From NCBI RefSeq assembly GCF_900631615.1, contig NZ_LR131273.1, forward strand, positions 3,814,850 through 3,878,849: a DNA stretch of 64,000 nucleotides. The letters are read 5' to 3'. The notes beneath the pieces are model-generated. The model ran no database searches, was not told the DNA's origin, and was given only the letters and a program-made list of their open reading frames with translations. Below are positions 18,677-27,149 of this stretch, piece after piece. This stretch comes from Tsukamurella paurometabola (GTDB taxonomy: Bacteria > Actinomycetota > Actinomycetes > Mycobacteriales > Mycobacteriaceae). The position numbers and the translations under genes are program-made. Numbering within the stretch: position 1 is the stretch's first letter; each line of letters starts with the position of its first letter.

Positions 18677-19290
18677 TCGGCGACTGTAGCGCCCCGCACC
18701 GTGTCGGGGGCCGCGATGGTCAGGTCGAGCAGCGCCATCATCGAGTGGTAGACATCGGTCAGCGGGTAGATGTCGCGGGCCGCGCGGGCGCGGGCGACGG
18801 CACCCTCGATCGAGCTCATGAACACGGACGCGAAGACCAGCGCCCCGCGCTCCTCCACGCCGTAATCCACGAGCGCGGAGGCGAACCGGCGCTCGCACTC
18901 GGTGTACGCGGCCGTCGCTGCATCCTGGACCCGCGGCTCGCCGTCGGCGAGCGCGGCCGCGAGCAGGGGGCACCCGACCTGGAACTCGGACCGGACCAGG
19001 ACGCGCTTCCACAGCTCGATGAACCGGCCGATCCACTCCCGCGGCTCTCCCTTCGAGGTCGCTGCGTCGATGTACCGCAACAGGCGGCGGCCGGCCAAGG
19101 ACGTGGACGCCTCGACCAGTTCCGCCTTGCCGCCGGGGAAGTACTGGTACAGCGAGTTCTTCGAGGCCTGCGACTGTGCGGTGAGTTCCGCCAGGCCGGC
19201 GTCCGCGAAGCCGTGGCGGCCGACCAGATTGAGCGCGGTGTTGACCAGTCGGACCCGAGGTCGGGGACGCGGCTTGGGGGCGGCGGGCAT
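18673..19290 (-). CDS. TetR-family regulator
   Basis: A 205-residue TetR repressor. Residues 10-57 form the DNA-binding domain (VNTALNLVGRHGFADAGLAELT, then SKNSLYQYFPGGKAELVEAS); the rest is a helical ligand domain with GCPLLAAALADGEP as in the TetR_C YjdC/LfrR-like group. ATG 19290 is preferred: GAGGAGGG lies upstream, and the longer open frame would read through both palindromic operators. It likely represses itself, the following hotdog gene and the divergent FabH-like gene, with an acyl compound as ligand; the ligand is a guess. Confidence 0.85.
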   Translation of the reverse strand: MPAAPKPRPRPRVRLVNTALNLVGRHGFADAGLAELTAQSQASKNSLYQYFPGGKAELVEASTSLAGRRLLRYIDAATSKGEPREWIGRFIELWKRVLVRSEFQVGCPLLAAALADGEPRVQDAATAAYTECERRFASALVDYGVEERGALVFASVFMSSIEGAVARARAARDIYPLTDVYHSMMALLDLTIAAPDTVRGATVAE

Positions 19291-19375
19291 CGGTGCCTGA
19301 CCCTCCTCAACTCTCGACGGTGACGACGGGGCGCCGGTGGGGGGGAAGTCGCCACGCGGCGTGGCGGCGCTTGTT

Positions 19376-19427
19376 TGAACCGCTCGGTTCATGTTACCAA
19401 TGACGGGTCGATGAACCGAATGGTTCA
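19376..19427. promoter_or_regulatory. Paired palindromic operators between TetR and FabH-like genes
   Basis: Two 16-bp palindromes share the half site TGAACC: TGAACCGCTCGGTTCA (19376-19391, fully symmetric but for the centre) and TGAACCGAATGGTTCA (19412-19427). Their starts are 36 bp apart, and together they fill the region between the two divergent genes. This is the standard arrangement for autoregulation by an adjacent TetR protein. Confidence 0.85.
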
Positions 19428-19460
19428 CTCGCGCCATCCCCCGAACGGAGTACCTCACGC

Positions 19461-20531
19461 ATGACCGCCCCTGCCCGGATCGCCCCTCCCGCCCCCGCTG
19501 AGCAGTCGAATGTCAGCTACCTCGGGATCGGCGCCTACCGTCCGCGGCGCGTCGTGCCCAACTCCGAGATCGTCGACAAGATCGACTCGAGCGACGAGTG
19601 GATCAAAACGCGTTCGGGCATCGAGTCGCGGCACTTCGCCGAGGACGACGAGACCATCCTCGCGATGTCGGTCAAGGCCGCCGAGCGCGCGGTGAAGGCC
19701 GCAGGCATCGACCCGGAGCAGATCGACTGCGTCATCTCCGCCACCAACACCCGCCTCGAGCTGGGCCCGTCGCTGGCGCCGCAGATCGCCAAGGAGCTCG
19801 GCCGCGTCGGCATCCCCGCCTTCGACATCACCGCCGGATGCTCCGGCTTCACCACCGCGGCCGCCGTCGGCACCGACCTGATCCGCGCCGGCACCGCCAA
19901 GTACGTGGTGGTCGTGGGCGTCGAGCGGCTCTCCGACCTCATCTCGCCCGAGGACCGCACCTGCGCGTTCATCTTCGCCGACGGTGCCGGCGCCGCGGTC
20001 CTGGGACCGACCGAGGAGGTGGGGGTCTCCCAGGTCTCGTGGGGCGCCGACGGCGACTTCACCACCGCGATCTACCAGGACAAGGACTTCGGCACCTACT
20101 TCGACGAGGTGCACGCCTACCGTGACGACACGGCCGGGGCGGTCGAGGCCCCCGTGCGCCCGTTCCTGCGGATGGAGGGCCGCAAAGTCTTCCGCTGGGC
20201 CGCGACGGCGCTGCTGCCCGCCTGCCAGGAGGCGCTCAAGCTCGCCGGCCTGACCTCGAAGGACATCGACGTCTTCGTGCCCCACCAGGCGAACCTGCGC
20301 ATCACCCAGGTGCTCATCAAGGCCCTCGAGCTGCGCGACGACTGCGTGATCGCCGAGGACATCGTGACCACCGGCAACACGTCCGCCGCGTCCATCCCGC
20401 TCGCCGTCGAGGAGTTGCTCCGCACCGGGAAGGCGAAGCCGGGCCAGACCGCGCTCGTCATGGCCTTCGGCTCCGGCCTCGCCTACGCCGGCCACGTCAT
20501 CACCCTGCCGCCGGTCCACTTCGAGGACTGA
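19461..20531 (+). CDS. Beta-ketoacyl-ACP synthase III (FabH-type)
   Basis: A 356-residue thiolase-fold enzyme that condenses an acyl-CoA with malonyl-ACP, the step starting fatty acid synthesis or feeding type I products into FAS-II. The triad is visible: Cys in DITAGCSGF, His in VFVPHQANLRI, and Asn in TTGNTSAAS. Other FabH signatures are SSDEWIKTRSGIESRHFAEDDE and FADGAGAAVLG. It is about 20-25 residues longer than E. coli FabH because of a proline/alanine N-terminal extension. Control by the divergent TetR is unusual for a housekeeping fabH, so it may be an accessory paralogue with its own substrate. Confidence 0.92.
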   Translation: MTAPARIAPPAPAEQSNVSYLGIGAYRPRRVVPNSEIVDKIDSSDEWIKTRSGIESRHFAEDDETILAMSVKAAERAVKAAGIDPEQIDCVISATNTRLELGPSLAPQIAKELGRVGIPAFDITAGCSGFTTAAAVGTDLIRAGTAKYVVVVGVERLSDLISPEDRTCAFIFADGAGAAVLGPTEEVGVSQVSWGADGDFTTAIYQDKDFGTYFDEVHAYRDDTAGAVEAPVRPFLRMEGRKVFRWAATALLPACQEALKLAGLTSKDIDVFVPHQANLRITQVLIKALELRDDCVIAEDIVTTGNTSAASIPLAVEELLRTGKAKPGQTALVMAFGSGLAYAGHVITLPPVHFED

Positions 20532-20539
20532 TCGCACTG
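20523..20539 (+). promoter_or_regulatory. Ribosome site and probable CTG start of cobG
   Basis: GAGGA at 20523-20527, inside the end of the FabH-like gene, is followed nine bases later by CTG at 20537-20539. The cobG frame has no ATG, GTG or TTG before 20708, which would be far inside the conserved N-terminus, so CTG 20537 is the best start. A second CTG at 20528 overlaps the upstream stop codon. Confidence 0.6.
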
Positions 20540-21589
20540 CAGCCGAAGCAGCCCGACGCCTGCCCGGGGGTCCTGCGACCGCACGCCGCGGCCGACGGTG
20601 CCCTGGTCCGGGTTCGGCTGCCGGGCGGCGCCCTCGAGCCCGCACAGCTGGACCTGCTCGCCGACCTCGCCGGCGGCGAACCCCTGGAGTTCACCTCGCG
20701 CGGGAACGTGCAGCTCCGCGGCATCGCGGACCTCGAGGCCACCCGGGCTCGACTCGCCGCCGCCGGGCTGCTGCCCTCGGAGACCCACGAGCGGGTGCGC
20801 AACATCGTCGCCTCGCCCCTCGCCGACGGTCTGCGCGAGGTGGCGGCACGTCTCGACGAGGGGCTGCGGGCGCGCGCCGGCCTCGCCGAGTTGCCGGGCC
20901 GGTTCCTGTTCGCCCTCGACGACGGCGGCGACGTGGCGGCGCTCGCCGCGGACGCCGAGGTCCGCGGCGGTTCGTTGCACCTCGACGGCCACCCGACCGA
21001 CCTGCCCGGCACCGTCGACGCGCTGCTCGACGCCGCGCAGGCCTTCCTCGACGTACGCAGCGACGAGTGGCGCGTCCGGGAGCTCTCCGACGGTGCCGAG
21101 CGCATCGCGGCCGCCCTCGGCGGGGCGGTGACCGGCCCCCGCGACGTGCCCGCGCCGCCCGTGCCGCCACCGGTCGGCTGGTTCGACCGGCCCGACGGCT
21201 CGGTGACGCTCGGCATGGGCGTGCCGCTCGGCCGGCTCGACCCGCACACGGCGCGGTTCGTGGCCGCGGTCGAGCACCCGATCACCGTCACTCCGTGGCG
21301 GACCCTGCACGTGCACGGCCTCGAGGAGGGCGCCGCGGAGACCGTGGTGCGCGTCCTCGCCCCGATGGGACTGATCTTCGACGCCGCCGCCCCGCTGCTG
21401 CGCGTGAGCGCCTGCGTCGGCGACCACGGATGCGCCCGCGCGCAGGGCGATTCGCTCACCCGCGCCGCGGAGATCGCCGGCGGCATCGCCGACGACGAGC
21501 GCGTCCACGTGGTCGCCTGCGACCGCGGATGCGGCGCACCGTCGGGCGAACACCGACGGGTGGTCGTGTCCGGCGAGCCCGGCGAATAG
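20537..21589 (+). CDS. cobG: Precorrin-3B synthase CobG
   Basis: A 350-residue protein of the nitrite/sulfite reductase fold that makes precorrin-3B from precorrin-3A with oxygen in aerobic cobalamin synthesis. The conserved beginning CPGVLRPHAAADGALVRVRL and FTSRGNVQLRG are in this frame; cysteines for the [4Fe-4S] cluster are seen in SACVGDHGCARAQGD and ACDRGCGAP, a C-x5-C then C-x3-C pattern. The start is probably CTG 20537 (see the separate entry); starting at GTG 20708 would delete about 57 conserved residues. It leads cobG-cobH-cobIJ, nearly abutting the FabH-like gene. Confidence 0.9.
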   Translation: MQPKQPDACPGVLRPHAAADGALVRVRLPGGALEPAQLDLLADLAGGEPLEFTSRGNVQLRGIADLEATRARLAAAGLLPSETHERVRNIVASPLADGLREVAARLDEGLRARAGLAELPGRFLFALDDGGDVAALAADAEVRGGSLHLDGHPTDLPGTVDALLDAAQAFLDVRSDEWRVRELSDGAERIAAALGGAVTGPRDVPAPPVPPPVGWFDRPDGSVTLGMGVPLGRLDPHTARFVAAVEHPITVTPWRTLHVHGLEEGAAETVVRVLAPMGLIFDAAAPLLRVSACVGDHGCARAQGDSLTRAAEIAGGIADDERVHVVACDRGCGAPSGEHRRVVVSGEPGE

Positions 21590-21598
21590 ACTTCCCGG

Positions 21599-22234
21599 GT
21601 GCACGACTACCTCACCGACGGCGCCGAGATCTACCGGCGGTCGTTCGCCACGATCCGCGCCGAGGCCGACCTCACCGCGTTCGCCGCCGGCGCGGAGGCG
21701 GTGGCGGTCCGCATGATCCACGCCGCCGGTCAGACCGACCTCGATCGCGATATCCGCATCTCCCCGGACGCCGTCGCCGCCGGACGGTCCGCGCTCGCCT
21801 CCGGCGCCCCCATCCTCACCGACGCGAACATGGTGGCGCACGGCGTGACCCGCAAGCGCCTCCCCGCCGACAACGAGGTGCTGTGCCTGCTCCGCGACCC
21901 GCGGGTGCCGGCGCTGGCCGCCGATCTCGGCACCACGCGCAGTGCCGCCGCCCTACAGCTGTGGGGCGATCGCCTGGCAGGCGCCGTCGTCGCGATCGGT
22001 AACGCGCCCACCGCCCTGTTCCATCTCCTCGACCTGCTCGCGGCGGGCGCGCCGAGACCCGCGGTGGTCGTGGGCGTCCCGGTGGGCTTCATCGGCGCCG
22101 CGGAGTCGAAGGACGCGCTGGTCGCCGAGGCGGGCCGGCTGGGCGTCGAGTACATCACCGTGCTGGGCCGCCGGGGCGGAAGCGCGATCACGGCGGCGGC
22201 GCTCAACGCGCTGGCGCGGGAGGAGGAGCTGTGA
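21599..22234 (+). CDS. cobH: Precorrin-8X methylmutase CobH
   Basis: The 211-residue product moves the C11 methyl to C12, turning precorrin-8X into hydrogenobyrinic acid. Family sequences seen are YLTDGAEIYRRSFATIRAEAD, AVRMIHAAGQ (with the catalytic histidine), ILTDANMVAHGV, AIGNAPTALFHLL and GVPVGFIGAAESKDAL. Start GTG 21599 is nine bases after cobG, and its stop overlaps the cobIJ start as GTGA. Confidence 0.97.
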   Translation: MHDYLTDGAEIYRRSFATIRAEADLTAFAAGAEAVAVRMIHAAGQTDLDRDIRISPDAVAAGRSALASGAPILTDANMVAHGVTRKRLPADNEVLCLLRDPRVPALAADLGTTRSAAALQLWGDRLAGAVVAIGNAPTALFHLLDLLAAGAPRPAVVVGVPVGFIGAAESKDALVAEAGRLGVEYITVLGRRGGSAITAAALNALAREEEL

Positions 22235-23709
22235 CGGGGATCCTGTACGGCGTCGGCGTGGGACCGGGCGACCCGGAACTGGTCACCGTCAAGGCGGCGC
22301 GGATCATCGCCGAGGCCGACGTGGTGGCCTATCACAGTGCGCGCCACGGCCGCTCGAACGCGCGGGCGTGCGCCGCGCCCTACCTTCGCGAGGACCACAC
22401 CGAGATCCGGCTGATGTATCCGGTGACGACGGAGACGACGGATCACCCGGGTGGCTACCGCGGCGCGCTCGACGACTTCTACGCCGGCGCCGCCGAGGAA
22501 CTCGCCGAGCACCTCGCCGCGGGACGGAACGTCGCGCTGCTCGCCGAGGGCGACCCGATGTTCTACAGCTCGTACATGCACATGCACAAGCGGCTGCGCG
22601 ACCGGTTCGAGTGCATCGTCGTTCCCGGGGTCACCTCCGTCAGCGCCGCGGCCGCCGCCACCGGCGTCCCGCTCGTCGAGGCCGACGAGGTGCTCACCGT
22701 GCTGCCCGGCACCCTTCCCGAGCCCGAGCTGCGGCGACGACTCGCCGACACCGACGCCGCGGCCATCATGAAGCTGGGCAGGACCTTCCCGACCGTGCGT
22801 GATGCGTTGCGGGACGCGGATCGCGACGGCGCGGCGTGGTACGTCGAGCGGGCCAGCCGCGCGGACGAGCGGGTGCTGGCGGTCGGCGACGTCAGCGCCG
22901 AGGACGTGCCGTACTTCGCGACAGTGCTCGTGCCCGGCCGGATCAACGCGCCCGCGGCCCCGTCGGACGGACGCGGGGAGGTGGTCGTCGTCGGCCTCGG
23001 ACCCGGCGACGAGGCGTGGACGACGCCGGAGGTGCGGCACGAGCTCTCCGAGGCCACGGACCTCGTCGGCTACCAGACCTACACCGATCGTGTCCGCCCC
23101 CGCCCGGGGCAACGCGTGCACGCCTCCGACAACCGCGTCGAAGCCGACCGTGCCCGGCACGCACTGGAACTCGCGCAGGCCGGTGCACGCGTGGCGGTGG
23201 TCAGCTCCGGCGATCCGGGGGTGTTCGCCATGGCCTCGGCCGTCGCGGAGGTCGCCGCGGACCCCGCCTTCCACGACGTCACCGTCCGAGTGCTTCCGGG
23301 GATGACGGCGGCCAACGCCGTCGCGAGCCGGGTGGGCGCGCCCCTCGGCCACGACTACGCGGTGCTCTCCCTCTCGGACTACCTCAAGCCCTGGGACGTG
23401 ATCGAGCAGCGTCTGCGCGCCGTGGCCGCCGCGGATCTCGCGCTGGCGGTGTACAACCCGGCGTCGAAGACGCGTCGTGAGCAGCTCGTCCGGATGCGTG
23501 ACGTGCTGCTCGAGGTGCGCTCCCCCGAGACCGTGGTCGTCGTCGGTCGCGCCGTGGGCTCGCCGGAGGAGACGCTCACGGTCACCACCCTCGGGGCGTT
23601 CGACCCGGAGCAGGTGGACATGCGCTGCCTGCTCATCGTCGGGTCCTCGCGCACCGAGGTCACCGAGCGCTCCGGCGGCCGGATCGTGCACACTCCCCGT
23701 AGGTACTGA
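22231..23709 (+). CDS. cobIJ: Bifunctional CobIJ: precorrin-2 C20- and precorrin-3B C17-methyltransferase
   Basis: A 492-residue fusion of two SAM-dependent tetrapyrrole methyltransferases. The first domain (about 1-235, CobI) begins GILYGVGVGPGDPELVTVKA and has LLAEGDPMFYSSYMHMHKRL; the second (about 248-492, CobJ) begins VVVVGLGPGDEAWTTPEV and has VVSSGDPGVFAMASAV and LYNPASK-type AVYNPASKTRREQL. Such fusion is usual in mycobacteria (Rv2066). It follows cobH with 4-nt overlap. The small DUF1330 gene starts 16 bp later with a strong ribosome site. Confidence 0.97.
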   Translation: MTGILYGVGVGPGDPELVTVKAARIIAEADVVAYHSARHGRSNARACAAPYLREDHTEIRLMYPVTTETTDHPGGYRGALDDFYAGAAEELAEHLAAGRNVALLAEGDPMFYSSYMHMHKRLRDRFECIVVPGVTSVSAAAAATGVPLVEADEVLTVLPGTLPEPELRRRLADTDAAAIMKLGRTFPTVRDALRDADRDGAAWYVERASRADERVLAVGDVSAEDVPYFATVLVPGRINAPAAPSDGRGEVVVVGLGPGDEAWTTPEVRHELSEATDLVGYQTYTDRVRPRPGQRVHASDNRVEADRARHALELAQAGARVAVVSSGDPGVFAMASAVAEVAADPAFHDVTVRVLPGMTAANAVASRVGAPLGHDYAVLSLSDYLKPWDVIEQRLRAVAAADLALAVYNPASKTRREQLVRMRDVLLEVRSPETVVVVGRAVGSPEETLTVTTLGAFDPEQVDMRCLLIVGSSRTEVTERSGGRIVHTPRRY

Positions 23710-23725
23710 GAAGAAGGAGACGGAC

Positions 23726-24016
23726 ATGGCGAAGGCGTACTGGATCGCGTTCTACCAGGAGATCAAGGATCCCGAGAAGATGGCGGCGTACGCGGCCCTC
23801 GGCGGGCCGGCGATCACCGAGGGCGGCGGGCGCTTCATCGTCCGTGGCCAGGCCGCCGTCGCCTACGAGGCCGGGAAGATCGAGCGCACCACGATGATCG
23901 AGTTCGACAGCCTCGAGCAGGCCATCGCCACGCACGACTCCCCCGCGTACCAGGAGGCCCTCGCCGCGCTGGGCGATGGCGCCGTGCGCGAGATCCGCAT
24001 CTGCGAAGGCTCCTGA
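23726..24016 (+). CDS. DUF1330 family protein
   Basis: A 96-residue dimeric alpha/beta-barrel-type protein with the DUF1330 pattern: AYWIAFYQEIKDPEKMAAYA, GGRFIVRG, TTMIEFDSLEQAIATHDSPAYQEAL. The family has no established activity. AAGGAG lies seven bases before ATG 23726, so translation should be strong. It may be cotranscribed with cobIJ, 16 bp upstream, though a role in cobalamin synthesis is not implied by the family. Confidence 0.88.
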   Translation: MAKAYWIAFYQEIKDPEKMAAYAALGGPAITEGGGRFIVRGQAAVAYEAGKIERTTMIEFDSLEQAIATHDSPAYQEALAALGDGAVREIRICEGS

Positions 24017-24041
24017 CCTGGACTCATCCGCCGAACGGGTC

Positions 24042-24064
24042 TCCTGCCCCTCGCAGGGGCAGGA
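24042..24064. promoter_or_regulatory. Hairpin/palindrome upstream of the MmyB-like regulator gene
   Basis: TCCTGCCCC (24042-24050) and GGGGCAGGA (24056-24064) form a perfect 9-bp inverted repeat round TCGCA. It could end the cobIJ-DUF1330 transcript or serve as an operator for the XRE regulator that starts 33 bp later; no T tract follows, which slightly favours an operator. Confidence 0.5.
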
Positions 24065-24096
24065 AACCTCGCCCGGGGTGGACCAGACTCGGGGAC

Positions 24097-24942
24097 ATGA
24101 TCGAAGAGACCGCCCCGACTCTCGGCTCGTTCCTCCGCTCCCGACGCGCCGCGGTGGACGTCGACGACCTCGGCCTCCCCAGCTACGGCCGTCGTCGCGT
24201 CCCGGGCCTGCGACGGGAGGAGCTCGCCGACCTCGCCGGCGTGTCGGTCAACTACCTGACCCGGCTCGAGCAGGGAGCCGCGGGTAATCCCTCCGACGAG
24301 GTCCTGACTGCGCTGGCCCGAGCGCTGCGGCTCAGCGAGGTGGAACGCCTGCACCTGCTCGAGCTCGCGCACCCCTCCGGCGAGGGCGCCGCGCCGATCG
24401 ACCGCGATGGCGCCGGGTTCGCGGGCGTTCGTCAGCTCGTCGACGCGATGGACACACCCGCCGTCGTGCTCTCGCGCAATCAGGACGTCCTGGCCTGGAA
24501 CCGCCTCGGACACGCGGTTCTCGCCCCGCACGTGGCGTTCGAGGCGCAGCACGCCGAGACGCCGCCCAACAAGGTCCGGCAGACCTTCCTCGACCCCGAA
24601 GTACGGTCGCTCTACGTCGACTGGGAGTTCGAGGCCGAGCTGGCGGTCGCGTCGCTCCGCTGGGTCGCGGCGCAGTTCCCCGATGATGCGGCGCTGCGCC
24701 GCCTGCTCGGCGAGCTCGCGCTCGACCGCGACTTCGCCCGGCTGTGGGCGCTCCAGGCCGTCGAGCTCTGCACCAACGGGATCAAGCACTTCCACCATCC
24801 CTGGGTGGGCCGGCTCGACCTCTGCTACCAGATGCTCCACCTCCCCGAGTCCGACGGTGCCCGCATGATCGCCTTCAGCGCCGTGCCCGGCAGCCCGGAC
24901 GACGACGCCCTCACCCTGCTGCGGCACCGCGTCGCCGGCTGA
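24097..24942 (+). CDS. XRE-family regulator with MmyB-like ligand domain
   Basis: A 281-residue regulator. Helix-turn-helix region at about residues 30-85 (RVPGLRREELADLAGVSVNYLTRLEQG) followed by a C-terminal PAS-like MLTR/MmyB domain: VVLSRNQDVLAWNRLGHAVL, RSLYVDWEFEAELAVASLR and HPWVGRLDLCYQMLHLPESDG are typical. MmyB-like proteins often control adjacent enzymes and exporters in actinomycetes. The following esterase and MFS genes on the same strand, starting 88 bp downstream, are the likely targets. The domain usually binds a fatty acid-like ligand in the one known structure; the ligand here is unknown. Confidence 0.88.
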   Translation: MIEETAPTLGSFLRSRRAAVDVDDLGLPSYGRRRVPGLRREELADLAGVSVNYLTRLEQGAAGNPSDEVLTALARALRLSEVERLHLLELAHPSGEGAAPIDRDGAGFAGVRQLVDAMDTPAVVLSRNQDVLAWNRLGHAVLAPHVAFEAQHAETPPNKVRQTFLDPEVRSLYVDWEFEAELAVASLRWVAAQFPDDAALRRLLGELALDRDFARLWALQAVELCTNGIKHFHHPWVGRLDLCYQMLHLPESDGARMIAFSAVPGSPDDDALTLLRHRVAG

Positions 24943-25030
24943 GACCTCCCCCCCGTTCACCCACTCCCCCGTAGCGCCACCGGGACGCGCCTCCCGGCGA
25001 TGAGCGCTGCCCGAAAAACGAAGGACCGCC

Positions 25031-25942
25031 ATGCCCTTGCACCCCCAGGCCGCCGCCCACCTCGCCGCCACGGCGGACGCCGCACCGGTACACGCCTCCA
25101 CCGTCGCCGAGGCCCGCCGCGCGGGTCGCGGCTACCTCGACCTCCAACGCCCGGCACCCGAGATCGCCCACGTGCGGCACACCTACGTCGTCGGCCCGGG
25201 ATCGTCCCTCCCCGTGCGCGTCTACCGCGACGGTCCGCCCGGCGGTCCCGTCGTGCTCATGCTGCACGGCAGCGGCTTCGTGATCGCCGACATCGAGATC
25301 AGCGACGAACCCGCTCGACTCCTCGCGCGCGCCACGGGATTCACCATCGTCACCGTCGACTACCGCAAGGCGCCCGAGCACCCCTACCCGGCGGCCGTCG
25401 ACGACGCTGCCGCCGTGCTGGATTGGATCGCCTCCGGCGCACTCGACGTCGATCCCGCGCGCACCGCGGTCGTCGGCGACAGCGCGGGTGGAACGCTCGC
25501 CGCGGCCCTCGTCGAGCGGGTCCGCGATCACGGTGGGCCGGCCGTGGCGGCTCAGGCGCTTCTGTACCCGTCGCTGCGCCGGCACTCCCCGGCGACGGAG
25601 CTGTCCGATAGCGACGTGAGTCTCACCGCCGCGGACGTCGAGTGGTTCTGGAACCACTACCTCGGACCCGGCCCGGCACCCGAGGGCGCACAACCGCTCG
25701 ACGCGACCGACTACTCCGGGCTCCCGCCCGCGTTCGTCGGCACCGCCGAGTACGACGTGCTCCGGCCCGACGGTGCCGAGTACGCGGCCGCGCTCCGCGG
25801 CGCCGGCGTCACCGTCGAGTACCGCGACTACCCCGGCACCCTGCACGGCTTCTACTGGATGGATGCGGTGCTCGACGCGGCCGCCGATCTCCAGCGCGAC
25901 CTCGCTGCCTGGCTGCGCCTGACCCTGAACGGAACACGATGA
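25031..25942 (+). CDS. Alpha/beta hydrolase of the hormone-sensitive lipase group
   Basis: A 303-residue esterase. The oxyanion motif appears as MLHGSGFVIAD (HGSG for the usual HGGG), the nucleophile elbow as GDSAGG, and the acid and base in EYDVLRPDG and GTLHGFYW. VTVDYRKAPEHPYPAAVDD is the family signature. Start ATG 25031 follows AAGGA. The stop overlaps the MFS exporter start as ATGA. The coupling suggests that ester hydrolysis and export act on one compound, for example detoxification of a lipophilic ester or antibiotic, which is inference. Confidence 0.92.
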   Translation: MPLHPQAAAHLAATADAAPVHASTVAEARRAGRGYLDLQRPAPEIAHVRHTYVVGPGSSLPVRVYRDGPPGGPVVLMLHGSGFVIADIEISDEPARLLARATGFTIVTVDYRKAPEHPYPAAVDDAAAVLDWIASGALDVDPARTAVVGDSAGGTLAAALVERVRDHGGPAVAAQALLYPSLRRHSPATELSDSDVSLTAADVEWFWNHYLGPGPAPEGAQPLDATDYSGLPPAFVGTAEYDVLRPDGAEYAAALRGAGVTVEYRDYPGTLHGFYWMDAVLDAAADLQRDLAAWLRLTLNGTR

Positions 25943-27144
25943 CAACCACGACGCAGCGCTTCCACCCGGGACTGCTCGCGCTCGCCACCGGCGGCTTCGG
26001 GATCGGGCTGACGGAGTTCTCCATCACCGGGCTGCTCTCCGACGTCGCGAACGACCTCGGCGTGAGCATCCCCGCGGCCGGCGGCCTGGTCACCGGATAC
26101 GCGCTGGGCGTCGTCCTCGGTGCCTTCACGGTGACGCTCGCCCTCGTGGCGCGGCCGCCGAAGACCGCCCTGTTGATCCTGCTGGCGCTCTTCGTCGCGG
26201 GGAACGCGCTGTCGGCCGCCGGACCCACGTACGAACTCGTCATGGCGGGGCGGATCCTGGCCGCGCTGTGCCACGGCGGCTTCTTCGGGATCGGCGCCGT
26301 ACTCGCGGCGCGGCTGGTCACCCCCGACCGCCAGGCGTCCGCCATCGCGCTGATGTTCGCCGGACTCACCGTCGCCAACGTGCTCGGGGTTCCCGCCGGC
26401 ACCGCCCTCGGTCACCGGTTCGGGTGGCGGGCGACGTTCGTCGCGGTCGCGGTGATCGGGCTGGTGGCCATGGCGGCCATCGCCGCGCTGGTGCCGAACC
26501 CGTCCGCCGAAACGACCTCGGTGCGTGCCCAGCTGTCGGTGCTGTTGCGCCCCTCCGTCTGGGTCGCCTGCGGGGTCACAGCGCTCGTCTTCGGCGGCCT
26601 GTTCGGCGCCTTCACCTACATCGAGCCGCTGTTGCGGTCCGTCACCGGCTTCGGCGCCGCCGCGATTCCCTGGCTTCTCGTACTGTTCGGGCTGGGCCTG
26701 TTCGCCGGCAACCTCGTCGGCGGCCGTGCCGCCGACCGGGATGCGGACCGCGCGCTGCTCCTGTTCGCCGCGGTCCTGCCGCTCGGCATCGCCGCGGTCG
26801 CACTGGCCGCCGGATCGAAACCGCTGGTCGCGGTCGCGCTCGCCGCCATGGGGCTCATCGGATTCGCGACGGTGCCCTCGCTCCAGCTCCGCGTGCTGCG
26901 GAACGCCGGCACCGCCACCCTCATCGCCTCGTCCGCGAACATCGCCGCGTTCAACCTCGGCAACGCCGTGGGTGCCCAGCTCGGCGGCGTGGGGATCAGC
27001 GCCGGCGGCGGACCCTTGGCGCCGGTCTGGATCGGCGTCGCCCTCAGCGGGGCGGGTGCTCTGCTCGCCACCGGGAGCATCGTCGTGGAGCGCCGGCGCC
27101 GCGTTCCGCGGGCCGGTATGCGGGTCGACGAGGTGCGGGTCTGA
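25939..27144 (+). CDS. MFS transporter, Cmx/AraJ-type drug exporter
   Basis: A 401-residue major facilitator with twelve predicted helices. LTEFSITGLLSDVANDLGVSIPAAGGLVTGYALGV and GRILAALCHGGFFGIGAVLAARLV match the DHA1 group containing AraJ and the Cmx/CmlR chloramphenicol exporters. Start ATG 25939 overlaps the esterase stop by 4 nt; the open frame upstream belongs to other codons of the esterase. A strong hairpin at 27150-27188 follows directly. The expected function is proton-driven efflux of a small hydrophobic compound. Confidence 0.9.
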   Translation: MTTTTQRFHPGLLALATGGFGIGLTEFSITGLLSDVANDLGVSIPAAGGLVTGYALGVVLGAFTVTLALVARPPKTALLILLALFVAGNALSAAGPTYELVMAGRILAALCHGGFFGIGAVLAARLVTPDRQASAIALMFAGLTVANVLGVPAGTALGHRFGWRATFVAVAVIGLVAMAAIAALVPNPSAETTSVRAQLSVLLRPSVWVACGVTALVFGGLFGAFTYIEPLLRSVTGFGAAAIPWLLVLFGLGLFAGNLVGGRAADRDADRALLLFAAVLPLGIAAVALAAGSKPLVAVALAAMGLIGFATVPSLQLRVLRNAGTATLIASSANIAAFNLGNAVGAQLGGVGISAGGGPLAPVWIGVALSGAGALLATGSIVVERRRRVPRAGMRVDEVRV

Positions 27145-27149
27145 CACTC

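Noticed and set aside
19291..19458. Long upstream start for the TetR gene
   Set aside because: It would translate across both palindromic operators; ATG 19290 has a ribosome site and starts the domain.
20708..21589. GTG 20708 as the start of cobG
   Set aside because: It would remove about 57 conserved N-terminal residues that are in frame upstream.
24980..24997. CCGGGA/TCCCGG repeat before the esterase gene
   Set aside because: Only a 6-bp stem in very GC-rich DNA, so it could be chance.
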